This document shows positions 9,132 through 18,857 of a stretch of DNA of 28,811 nt, one piece after another (position 1 is the stretch's first letter; each line of letters opens with the position of its first letter). A program made the translations under genes and the position numbers. This DNA is from Phaeoceros laevis (Eukaryota > Anthocerotophyta > Anthocerotopsida > Notothyladales): assembly GCA_049999765.1 (NCBI GenBank), contig JBNGIQ010009267.1, forward strand, positions 70,806-99,616, given 5' to 3'. Under the pieces are notes generated by a model. The model was not told the DNA's origin and ran no database searches. It saw only the letters and a program-made list of their open reading frames with translations.

Positions 9132-11296
9132 ATGGCGCTGCTCAAGGTCTCCTCCGGGCTAGTGTCCAAGCAGACATGTCGGGAGTCCCTGCTGGACGAC
9201 TGTCGGGTGCAGAGGTCTGGCTCTGGCTCAGGATCTGGATCCCGGGGACTATCTAGCCTCAGTTTCCTCTCCGGCACCGAGCTAAAGGCACAGCAGCAGC
9301 AGCACCAGGGGAGGTTGGAGCGGAGTCATGGCAGCGCGGCCAGGGCTATGGCGGAGGTCGATTTTTCCAAGCTGCCGTCCAGTCACCGGGTGAAGGCGGC
9401 AAGTGTGGCTGCCTTTGAGCAGCTGCGCAATGCGGGAGCTGACAGTGAGTCTATGGTCTAGAAACGTGTGTCCATTGTAATTTAGATGGTCTCCAGAGCA
9501 ATTGTGGATAGTCTTCTGACATGGGAAGAGTGACCTTGCTACTGAGTTTGTCTGGCATTCTGCTCGGTTACAGTGCATCATGCGGTGCTGTGGTGTGCGT
9601 CAGATTGCAATCTGGCCTTCTTTGTGTTGAATGTGATGTCACAACCCTAACCATATTTCCTTGGGTGCAATGCTGGGTAGCTTTGTGCTTGCCATGACAA
9701 TGTAGCACTCGGGAGCTGGGATTGTGTTGTAAAATGTGGTTGTCTGATCTGTGAGCAGGGTACACAAGCGCGAAAAGCAGCATCTTGGTGATCGGTCTGA
9801 GCGTGCATACTGCACCGGTTGAAATGCGGGAAAAACTTGCTGTCCCCGAGGCAGAGTGGCCACGTGCAATCTCTGAGCTGTGCGAGCAGAACCACATTGA
9901 GGAGGCTGCTGTGCTGAGCACCTGCAACCGGATGGAGATTTACGTCGTAGCGTTGGCTTGGAACAGGGGAGTGAAGGAGGTGACTGAGTGGATGTCTAAG
10001 GTCAGTATTCTGGGATCTCAATACCCTCACTCACGTATCTCCACATTGTGCTTGTGGCTTGTCATGTTGTCTGGCTCCATTGCTCATGGTTATGGCCCCA
10101 TTGGCACTGTTAGTAGTGCCCAGATGTGGCTAATAATGACAACTTTCTGTTCCCCGCAGACCAGTGGTGTACCTGTTGCCGAGTTGCGTGAGCACCTGTT
10201 CATACTTCGTGACCGAGATGCCACGCAACATCTGTTCAGGGTGTCCTCCGGGCTGGACTCCCTTGTGCTGGGTGAAGGACAAATTCTAGCACAGGTGAAG
10301 CAGGTCTACAAGGTGGGGCAAGGTGCCATTGGATTTGGTAGAAATCTTAGTGGCCTCGTCAAGCAGGCTATTACAGCTGGAAAGCGCGTTCGATGTGAAA
10401 CAAGCATTGCTGCTGGGGCTGTGTCTGTGAGTTCTGCTGCCGTGGAGCTGGCTGTCATGAAGCTTCCACCTGCTGGTTTCCAGGTGGCTAGAGTTGCCAT
10501 TGTAGGTGCCGGAAAGATGTCCAAGTTGCTCGTGAAGCATCTTATATCCAAGGGATGCACCAAGATCGTGGTGGTGAACAGGTCAGAGCAGCGGGTTGTG
10601 GAGTTGCAGGAGGAGTTTCCGGCTGCCGAGATTCAGTACGTACCCCTGGCTGACATGTTGAGGTGTGCCGGGGAAGCAGAGGTCGTGTTTACCAGTACGT
10701 CTTCAGACACTCCTCTCTTCCTCAAAACACACGCTGCCGCCCTTGCCCCGCCTCGAGCTGAAGCGGGAGGTATCAGACACTTCATTGACATCTCGGTTCC
10801 AAGGAACGTGGGTGCCTGTGTTGCTGAAGTGGAGACGGCCAGGGTGTACAACGTGGACGACTTGAAGGAGGTGGTTGCTGCAAACAAGGAGGAGAGGAAG
10901 AAGAAAGCCTTGGAAGCCCAGGTCATCATCGACGATGAGCTAAGGAGCTTCGAAGCCTGGAGGGACTCGTTGGAGACTGTGCCAACCATCAAGAAGTTGA
11001 GGGCATATGCCGAGAGCATACGAACTTCGGAGCTGGAGAAGTGTCTCGGCAAGCTCGGAGAGGACATTCCAAAGAAACATCGTAAGTTGGTGGAGGAGCT
11101 AAGCAGAGGTATCGTGAACAAGTTGCTTCATGGACCAATGCAGCATCTGAGGAGCGATGGGAGTGACGCCAGGACTGTAAGCGAAACCTTGGAGAACATG
11201 CACGCCCTAGAAAGGATGTTCGATTTGAAAGCTGAAAGTCCCTCCATCGAACAGCAACTCAGGGCCAAGGCGGAAAAAGAGAAAGTGGTGCAATGA
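9132..11296 (+). CDS. HEMA: Glutamyl-tRNA reductase, chloroplast (HEMA)
   Basis: Three exons, 9132-9444, 9759-10000 and 10160-11296, encode 563 residues. The enzyme reduces glutamyl-tRNA to glutamate-1-semialdehyde with NADPH, the first committed and rate-limiting step of chlorophyll and haem synthesis in plastids. The N-terminus is a Ser/Gln-rich transit-peptide-like region with an SGSGSGSG run. Then come the catalytic domain with STCNRME (nucleophile C160), the conserved [10 protein letters not shown] (from 223), the NADPH-binding GAGKM (301-305), SVPRNVG, and the helical dimerisation domain at the C-terminus. Intron 1 is in phase 1 and rebuilds the conserved DRYT; intron 2 (159 bp) is in phase 0 after EWMSK and happens to be open in frame, so naive ORF calling retains it. 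Length and motifs fit plant HEMA proteins; it looks intact. Two ACGTGG elements lie upstream. Confidence 0.96.
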
Positions 11297-11499
11297 CACT
11301 TGCCCCACAATTTTTTGACGACTATGGTTGTCGATCTTGTAGAGCTAACCTGAAGAGCTGAAGCATATTCGGCGCTTCGTCGTGTACCCATTACCATTTC
11401 CCACCAGTCCTGGCAGTTGTATAAATTAGGAGAGCACCAGAAATGCGGAGTCTTCTTGCTGGGATTGTGTTGGGATGTACTCTTCTCCAACATTGCTGT

Positions 11500-11505
11500 A
11501 ATAAA
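11500..11505 (+). promoter_or_regulatory. Poly(A) signal of HEMA
   Basis: AATAAA lies about 200 bp after the HEMA stop codon, followed by no other gene on this strand for more than 800 bp. Confidence 0.5.
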
Positions 11506-11924
11506 ACAAATGTAGGATGATGAACGTGGTCCCTGAAGTGCGCCCAACTGCTCCTGTATGCACTCACGGTTAGGCAGAAACAGTATCATGACTCATGCGC
11601 CTGCCACCTATAAATGGACTCTGTAGTCTACTTGCACGAGATTCGGCACCGAGTGATCCTGATTCCGGACGGCACATAGTAGTCGATTTGTAAGGATGAA
11701 CTATTCCGAGATTATAGGTGCGCCGCCCACTTTTCTCGCTAACCTGGGGCGTACATGTTATTTACTCGAAATTAAATTTAATTAATCTATCTACCTATGT
11801 GGATTGCGGCAGAATCTATCATCCTTTCTCAAAGAGCTTAATGCTGCTGGGGAACTGTGTCAGACAAAGCAAAAGTGCGGTAATGGAGGTGTAATCAGGC
11901 TGGCTGGCCGCTGGTGAGATGGGC

Positions 11925-12024
11925 NNNNNNNNNNNNNNNNNNNNNNNNNNNNNNNNNNNNNNNNNNNNNNNNNNNNNNNNNNNNNNNNNNNNNNNNNNNN
12001 NNNNNNNNNNNNNNNNNNNNNNNN
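11925..12024. other. Assembly gap of 100 N with identical 22-bp flanks
   Basis: Exactly 100 N, the conventional size for a gap of unknown length. The 22 bases before it (11903-11924) and after it (12025-12046) are identical, starting GCTGGCCGCTGG and ending GAGATGGGC. Either two contigs overlap here and were not merged, or a repeat broke the assembly. Confidence 0.97.
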
Positions 12025-12343
12025 GCTGGCCGCTGGTGAGATGGGCCCGCAAGGTCAATATCGGGCCGTTAGCCCACGTTACACTTTCCACAAAGCCCGC
12101 TCTGCCCGCCGCGCAGGATGAGATAGAGACAGGCGGAACAGGCCTTTGCACCGCCTTTCACAATACCTGTAGTCTAGCTCGAAGTCAGAGGAGGCGAGGT
12201 GATGATACTCATGAGAGTGGGAAAATCTTTTCCTCTCTCCTCCCCGCTCTCTCTCTCTCCCTGTGCAAGCCAATTGCTGTTCAGAGACATCATGTCCCGT
12301 AGCTGCTTGCAGCTCGAGCCAGCTGAGTTTCTGGCTCACCAGG

Positions 12344-15300
12344 ATGGTTCTGAGAAGATGGCTGGGGCTTCTGGTTCTGCTTTTATTGCAGAGCCCTCGG
12401 GAGCAAGGAGTAGCCGCTCAGAGCGGTGATTTCACAGGTAGTTCCTAGTTCCGCTTCTCCCCGGCTGTGGATTGCGGTGGGATTGAATTTTTCGGGAGCA
12501 CTTCCTTTCCTAGCTGCAGTAAGACACAGCTCACTCGCATAGCAAGAGGTGAAGATTGGGCAATGCGGGATGTTTCGGAGTCGCGTTTCGACTGTAAATA
12601 CTTAGTAGAGCTTGCGAATTCCTCAGTCTTTAGAGATGTGCTTTCAGCGTGGAAGAACGATATGATTGAGCCAGTAGTCCCGCTTCGCGGAGAGGGGGTT
12701 CCAAGGGCTATCGTAAACATGCTGAACTGTTATAGGGTTGTGTTTGTCAAGGTTGATGTGTTGTTCAAGTTGTGATGGAAAAGCTGAAGGCAACGTAGTC
12801 TGTTAGACTAGGCTGCTTATTTCATCGTTCTGATCCTTGCAGGGACCACCTATCGTATTGACTGTGGTGGGTCTGAAAACTTCACCAGTGCTGTCAACCA
12901 GCAATGGCTGGCAGACATGTTCTACACAGGTGGCCTGGTTGCAGACCTTGGCCCCGATGCAGCTACGAAGCAAGACAAGACAATCCGGTATTTCCCCCCT
13001 CAAATGTTCGGGTACAAGAGCTGCTATCAGATACCTGTGCCGAACGGCCGTTATTACATTCGGATGTACTTTGCCTACTTCAATTACGACAAGAAAAACC
13101 GAGGACCAAAATTTGATGTGTCGGTCGAGGGCACAATTGTGTTCAGCTTCGACTCTCCGTGGGAGGTGGATGAAGCTGCTGGAGCATACTCAGACGCATA
13201 TGCATTTGTAGAAGATGGGGAAGCATCAATTTGCTTCTACAGTGAGAATGATGTGCCTCTGATAGGCACTCTTGAGATTGTTCAGGTGGATAATGATTCT
13301 TATATGTCAGCCGAAACAGGGAAAAATGTTATTCTCGTGACCTATGCCCGAGTCACTACAGCCATCCAGCCGTTTGGTTCAGGTTTGACAACTGATGGAG
13401 CAGAGGGTGGACGGGTTTGGTACCCACCAGTACAGATTGGTGATTTTGATAGATCAGTCCGGATAACAACGTCCAACCCCATAATGAACACTAACATCGC
13501 CCCAAATTATTACCCTCAACTGCTCTACCAGTCTGCCAGGGTTGCCAACTCAAATAGTGGGATGATATACAGCAGAGAGGTGGATGCCGATTTTGATTAT
13601 GCTGTCTGGCTACACTTTGCTGAAATAGCGGTTAATGTAGGTCCTGGCCAGCGTGTCTTCAACGTCTCTGTCAATGGGGTGGTCTCCTTCGGCAACCTGG
13701 ACATTATCAAAGAAGCAGGAGGACCTTTCACTGCGCTGGACAAGTATGTTATGCTGAAGAATCTGACCACTCCTGTCATTAACATCACGTTCATTTCTAT
13801 CACTGGAATGCCTGCTTTGATCTGCGGAGTCGAGATTTTTGCACTCTTGCCAGTGGATGCAGCAACAGACCCAATTGAAGGTGAGTATTGCTGGAAAAGC
13901 GTAGCATACACGCCACTGTTCGTTGGTAAGGGCAAGGAGCCTGTTAGTGAGATGGTTCTTACCTTTTGTGTCCTTTGTGCAGCTAGAGCTATGCACTCTT
14001 TGAAGGCATCATTGCAGGTCCCCGACAGGATGGGTTGGAATGGTGACCCTTGTGCACCAAGCAACTGGCATACCTGGGAAGGTGTAGATTGCTATCTAGG
14101 AGAGGACGATAGGTTTTTTATAACTGATCTGTAAGTCTATGGGCCGGTCATTTTCCACAGAACCCGGATTTTCAAGTGAGCATCGGATGTCTTTGGTTTC
14201 TGAAAAACCGCCTATTGTGAAGAATGAACAGTCCTATCATAGCTGCTCACCGCTGCCTCATCAGTACAGTAGTCTGAAAGACAACTGTTGTCGTTGGCTC
14301 ACGTAGGGATGTTCCAGAGGCAAACCTCGGTGGCCAGATTGACAGCAGCATTACTCTCCTCTCCCATCTCATACATCTGTAAGTGTACCTTATTTTATCT
14401 TGTCTGGAAAGCCGGTTGCAGCATGTTGTTGTCTGTGTTGATGAACGCTTGTCTTGAGCCTGATTGAGACATCTTGTGTTGCTACTGTGGTTGTAGAAAC
14501 CTAAGCAACAACAATCTGAATGGATCTATACCCTCTGGGCTCGGGAGCGGTGTTCTGCAGAGTGTGTAAGTGACCTCCCATCTGTCCGACCAGTTTCATG
14601 TAGTCATACCAGTCATCTTATACCTTTTCTTTTCTTCTTGACAGGGATCTTTCTTCCAACAAGCTGACTGGCAAAATCCCAGAAAGTTTGGGTTCTCAGC
14701 AGCTCGTAACAGTGTAAGCGATCAGAAACATCGTCTGGGATGGGTAGATATGGAGCATGTCGAGTTTGAGCTATACTAGGCATGTTACGATACTTCCTAC
14801 TTCCAAGCTGCTCCGAAGTGTCGTCAAACTTGCTCAAGGAATCCCATTGTGGGTCATGCAGGCTCCTGGATGACAACCAGCTAGTGGGCAGTGTGCCCCC
14901 AAATCTCTATTCTATTGGCGTGAGAGGAGGATCTGTCAAGTAAGTCTTTATCTTTGCCAGCCTTCCGAAGGCCTCCAACTGGCTCATACGCTGTCGACCA
15001 TCTGCACTGACGCCTTCTTGTACAATTGGTGTTTCTGCTTTGCTGCAGCATTCTGAATAACAAAGCTCTTTGTGGTGTGTCGGGACTGCCCGACTGTCCA
15101 TCTTTCTGGGACAAGGGGGGTTTATCAAGTGGTGCAAAAGCAGGCGTAGCTTTAGGTGTGATTTTTGTGCTCGTATTATTTGTTTCGGTACTCTATCTCT
15201 GCATTCAGCGACGACGCAGGCATGACTACTCGTTCCGAGTGTCTCCACAAAACAACGCCAAGTGTAAGTTGCAAAATCTGGCCTACTTGCCTTTTGTTCC

Positions 15301-15479
15301 ATGTGTAGCCAAGCTAAGGATGCTTTCTTACTCAATGTGGGCCATGTCATATCTGAACAGCAAAGGGCCTCAGCAGGTACCTCAAATATGCAACAAGGCC
15401 AAGAGCAAGCTTGGATGACATGCAAATCATGAGGAACGTTCCGAGCAGATTTGGATTCTCTAATTTGACACCACTGTGA
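12344..15479 (+). CDS. Malectin-like/LRR receptor-like protein (RLP4 type, no kinase)
   Basis: Nine exons: 12344-12437, 12843-13880, 13983-14130, 14307-14378, 14497-14565, 14645-14713, 14862-14939, 15049-15263, 15361-15479; 633 residues, all junctions GT-AG and in phase. Order: signal peptide (about 1-27), large malectin-like di-glucose-binding domain starting YRIDCGG (about 34-377), a WNGDPCAPSNW LRR-cap motif, four short leucine-rich repeats (about 427-522, e.g. LSNNNLNGSIPSGL), a Cys-containing C-cap, one transmembrane helix (about 554-576), and a short basic cytoplasmic tail (CIQRRRRHDY onward) without a kinase. This matches Arabidopsis RLP4 (At1g28340), a plasma-membrane protein of about the same length, in architecture. 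The likely role is binding a cell-wall carbohydrate; signalling would need a partner kinase. The last exon was chosen because its acceptor at 15361 keeps a basic tail ending in TGA at 15477. Confidence 0.93.
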
Positions 15480-16539
15480 CCTTGCATGCCCACATTCTTC
15501 CTTAGGTATTCCGTTTTTCCCATTACATATCACAGTGCAGGGGGAGGCTTCGAGCACTCTGTTTGGGCTTTGATTTGTCTCACCTCTAGGGCCCTCGGTT
15601 ACTGTATGTAGGTCATTGAGAATCCTTCCAACGTAGTGGAATGATTTGTTTAGAGTCTCTTCCTTGTACAGTTCAAATCCCATTGATCAAAGATGCCTGA
15701 GCATGTCGTGCCATTAGCTGGCTCTGGAATGTGGAATGTTCGTCGGTTTCTTGTTGATGGATCATCACTCGGTGTAGTCAAACGTCTCCGACGCCGACTT
15801 CAAGAGTGGCCTCCATTCAACACGTTTCCGCGCATCAAGAAAGAGGGAAGGGGGTCAACACTCAACCTGAACTGCCGGAACCGGAGACCGGCCGCAAGTG
15901 AGGACGAATTAGAGAAATCTTTACCGAAGCGAGAGACTACTGGCGCCGGCATGCTGACCGAGCGCACTACCCGCCGACGAAAATCAACGTGGAAAGCTCA
16001 CTCGTTCGCTCGTACCAAACGGTCATTGCACGGCGTCGGCGACGTGTGACTGGCTGCTCCGTAGTCGTAAATGCCTGGCGACGGCAGGACACAACTTGCA
16101 CCAAGTATACTGAGTGGCCAGCTGCATCCACAGCTTGATGCCCCAAGATTCGCGGCCGCTCCCCTTCCGCCTGCCTCTCTCGCTCTCCTCGAGTTCCTGC
16201 AGTCCGATGCAGGTAGCATTGCGTTGCGATGCGTAAAATCACTTCATTGGTTGCTACGGCGGGGCAAGCGAGGGTCGGCGGTTTTTGCGGCTGCGGCTCC
16301 GGTTGTTGCTTTGCTCCTTTTTCTTTCTCCTGCCTGCGGACTCCCCAGAACCTCCCCGGGTACACAAGCAATGTCAAGCCTTGATCCTTAAAGCACAGCT
16401 TCAGTCTTTGTTGAGAGGTTTTTCTGAGGCGCTAGATATGCTGGCTTCGGTGAGCTCAAGGGGAATAGGTTGCTGAGCGCCGAGGAAGCGAGGGACAACC
16501 GCATTTTTTCCCGAGTGAGACAAGTGCAATTGCGGTTCT
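15480..16539. other. Intergenic region with no recognisable gene
   Basis: This holds the 3' UTR of the RLP4-like gene and then mixed sequence. A GC-rich, CT-rich stretch (about 16130-16400) resembles a plant promoter/5' UTR and contains hydrophobic reading frames (16071-16391 and 16285-16476, the latter starting at TTG) that could be the start of the broken coding-like stretch that follows. No domain is recognised. Confidence 0.4.
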
Positions 16540-17266
16540 TTGAGTGATGCACTGTCCAGGGAGGCATCTCCGGGTTTTTTAGTCTTTGATGCTACGAGGA
16601 TAGGAGGGAAGAGTAGGAGACTCATCTTTAAGCAAGGCAGGTTATCGGAAGTTCGTTCTGCTGGGAGGCTACGACGATTTTTTGAGAGCTCGGGGGTTGA
16701 TGGTGAAGAGCAGGCGAGCTGACATTGAAGCCTGGAACGTTGCAATGGAGGCTACGACATTTTCCCCCCGGCAGACACCCGATGAGGCGGCTAGCCCCCC
16801 AGTGCACACAGGCGGCTCCCAGAGGACAAGGTATCCGATTTCCACCCGTCTGATGATGGCAATGTATCCAGTGTCGCGGAAAGGGAAGGCGCTTTCGCGC
16901 CGCAGAGTTCTGCCGTCTTTGCAGCCTTTGCCAGAAGAGACCGATGCTGGCCAGGAGGCAAAGAACAGAGCCACGGCATTTGAGGACACCGCTTTAGCAT
17001 CGGAATTTGGACTGCTGAGAGTGTCGGATGCCAGCAAGGAGAGGGAGGGAGGCTTACGGAGTTGCAAGCTGCCGCCGAGGCCCAGGACCTGCAAATCAAA
17101 GCAGAGTTTGAAGAGAAGGCTGTGCTGTCCCCTGAGGAGACTTAGGGACCAGTACGTGAGCTGCCTGAGGGACATCGACGGGATGGGGGACTTTACTGGT
17201 GCTGTGTCGGGTCCTCACGCTGTCAATTACGCACAGGAAGCTCGGAACCCCACCTACATCGATTAG
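16540..17266 (+). pseudogene. Unrecognised coding-like stretch with several frame changes
   Basis: Protein-like sequence occurs in successive pieces in different plus-strand frames: 16540-16722 (SREASPGFLVFDATRIGGKS), then 16682 onward (RADIEAWNVAMEATTFSP), a third frame near 16825-16930 (DKVSDFHPSDDGNVSSVAE), back to the 16682 frame (EETDAGQEAKNRATAFED), another near 17055-17145 (TELQAAAEAQDLQIKAEF), then the 16682 frame again to TAG at 17264 (RDIDGMGDFTGAVSG). The longest single frame (16682-17266) is 194 codons. The pieces have consistent acidic, helical composition, which suggests one protein broken by indels, or a spliced gene whose introns I cannot place. No family is recognised. It ends tail-to-tail with a minus-strand fragment, with the two stop codons overlapping. 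Confidence 0.35.
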
Positions 17267-17530
17267 TGTGGTGCGCCACGAGCTTCCCATTTTTCCATCA
17301 TTAAGCCAGCATGTTTCTGGCCTTTCTCAAGGTCCTTCTGTTTAGTTATGTAATGCTCTAGCCGAACCTGCCAGGGCTGGACCAACTTGTGAGCCAGATC
17401 CATTTTTTGTCGTTGCAAGAGGTCCGAATGGTTTGGATTCAATGTAAAGACCAAACTTTATAATTGTCAACCCCTCCTCTGTTCACATACTTTGGCTTCT
17501 GCTGCTCGTCATTGGGTCTGAAAAGGTTAT
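17263..17530 (-). pseudogene. Exon-like fragments, unrecognised protein C-terminus
   Basis: On the minus strand a good acceptor (CTTTTCAG, near 17522) is followed by a frame reading NDEQQKPKYVNRGGVDNYKV. After an apparent small frame shift near 17445, a second frame continues to TAA at 17263: NPNHSDLLQRQKMDLAHKLV and then a Lys/Glu/His-rich helical end (MEKWEARGAPH). Each piece looks protein-like, and together they resemble a terminal exon with a small indel. No family is recognised and no upstream exon was found before the ribosomal pseudogene. It may be decayed or a chance ORF. Confidence 0.3.
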
Positions 17531-17802
17531 GAAAAAAATCATGAAGGTTAGACTATGACAAACAATCCATAGTCCTCCAATAACTAGACAGTTTGCTCGT
17601 CTACTCCGTGCCGGCCACCGGTAGAGGTGCAGTTAGAAGTCGCCACAAGATGCACTGCGACCACATGGCTAAACTCAACCAACTCCGCCAAAATCCTTGA
17701 AATTAGCTCTCAAATTGTGCGTAGCGCCTCCTGATTGCATAGTCTACGATAACTGCAAAGCCTTCCTCACTTACACCAGATATGTCTCCCGTATCATCTA
17801 TC

Positions 17803-18416
17803 TTAGTAGAAACCCCCAAAACCTTGCCATCAACATTTTTTTTTCTTCCAGGCTCATCGTGATCCATGATACCCGCTGACGTTGTCAAAACGATGTGGCC
17901 GAACTGCCAGAATCAAACGGAAACTAAACGTTTCACTGAGCGAAGAAATTGCAAAACATTGCAAGGCTGCCGTCTCGCAGCTTTTGCCCTGCACGTGCTA
18001 CCTAGGATTGACAAAACGGGCGAACAAGCAGAGGCAGAACTGACCTGTCGCGAGGGCAGAAGCCTGGCAGTCCAGTCTTCCAGCTCGCTAACGCCAACAT
18101 TGCGGGGACTGATGACTGGTAGCGGGGACTGATGACTCCACACTTGTTCAGTCTCCCGTTCAGCTCTACAACAATCTTGCCTGCCCTGTGGTCATCCACC
18201 AGCTCGAATTCCCCGATGTAGCCTGCATGTTTCAGAGTCAGAAACTTATAGGCCTTCAACGTCCGCAGCATAATTCACTCACCGTGGTCCCGCATCACAT
18301 TCAGGAACTTGACAATCAACTTTGGAAGACGGCTTGATCAGGGCTTGCCGTTTGCCGCGCTTCTCTGCGTTGTACATGTTCTTGAGAGCGTCGTTGAGCA
18401 CGGTAATCCTCACCAT
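17803..18416 (-). pseudogene. RPS15A: Cytosolic ribosomal protein uS8 (RPS15A) pseudogene, introns kept
   Basis: Three exons on the minus strand are clear: 18416-18283 ([20 protein letters not shown]), 18222-18045 ([20 protein letters not shown] ... [10 protein letters not shown]) and 17903-17803 ([15 protein letters not shown] ... KNVDGKVLG), joined by GT-AG introns at the usual places. uS8 is a 130-residue protein of the small cytosolic ribosomal subunit. This copy has (1) one extra base near 18318 after SSKV, (2) an insertion of about 17 bp from a 20-bp-period duplication at 18102-18137, (3) an extra lysine codon in an A run, and (4) one missing base near 17813 before the final FY-stop. 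The exons total 413 nt against 393 expected; +1 +17 +3 -1 accounts for the difference exactly. Kept introns mean it arose by DNA duplication, not retroposition. It cannot make a normal uS8. Confidence 0.93.
18102..18137. repeat. 20-bp-period duplication inside the RPS15A pseudogene
   Basis: GCGGGGACTGATGACT occurs at 18102-18117 and 18122-18137, separated by GGTA. It duplicates the codons for VISPR on the minus strand and shifts the frame. Confidence 0.95.
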
Positions 18417-18857
18417 GTTGCCTGCCTGCGCTTCACCACAGCCTAGCGGGGCTCTCTTAAAAATCAAACCCTAGGCTCAACATTCCTTACTTTTTACCTC
18501 GAACACACAACAAACCCAAAGTACACCGCAGTCCACGAGCGCTATCGCGTCTCTGGAGATGGTTGCTCGAAATGGAGAGGACAGCTCGGCAGTTGAGCTC
18601 AGGCAGCGGAAGCAACAGGCTCGAAGGCTATAGCTGTCTGAAATTGAGGACAACCAGGCTACATTTTGACAGCACTTCAGGTAGCAAACAAACCCGTTAC
18701 ACATATTAGGTGCGTTTTGGCAACAGAGCCCCCTCGAAAATCATCGGTTCCGGATTTTCACGGACATAGACCAAATCCCTGGCGACCTCATTGGATCCTG
18801 GACCTCCGATCCCAGCTTAGGTGTGGTGCTGCCGTACCTCAGACCTCGAGAGGCATA
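18417..18857. other. Head-to-head intergenic region between ψRPS15A and POLH
   Basis: These 441 bp separate the diverging starts of the ribosomal pseudogene and the polymerase eta gene, so promoters on both sides must lie here. A telo-box sits on the ribosomal side. No other gene is seen. Confidence 0.6.
18466..18473 (-). promoter_or_regulatory. Telo-box (AAACCCTA) of the RPS15A pseudogene
   Basis: AAACCCTA on the plus strand (TAGGGTTT on the gene strand) lies about 50 bp before the RPS15A start codon. Telo-boxes near the transcription start are a known hallmark of plant ribosomal-protein and other translation genes. Its survival suggests the pseudogene is young or its promoter still serves a function. 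Confidence 0.65.

Larger units (their letters stand above)
11297..12343. other. Intergenic region with assembly gap
   Basis: This begins with the HEMA 3' UTR (AATAAA at 11500-11505) and ends with a CT-rich leader (about 12225-12265, TCTCTC runs) before the RLP4-like start. The middle is AT-rich (about 11755-11800) and contains the N run. No gene is seen apart from the sequence hidden by the gap, if any. Confidence 0.5.

Noticed and set aside
10001-10159. Extra 53-residue insertion in glutamyl-tRNA reductase
   Set aside because: It is an in-frame intron (GT...CCGCAG) without stops; removing it restores the conserved [15 protein letters not shown].
14907-15683. 258-codon minus-strand frame over the RLP4-like gene
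   Set aside because: It is antisense to well-supported LRR and transmembrane exons and has no domain of its own.
15693-16049. 118-codon plus-strand frame
   Set aside because: Arg-rich sequence with no domain or exon context; not supportable as a gene.
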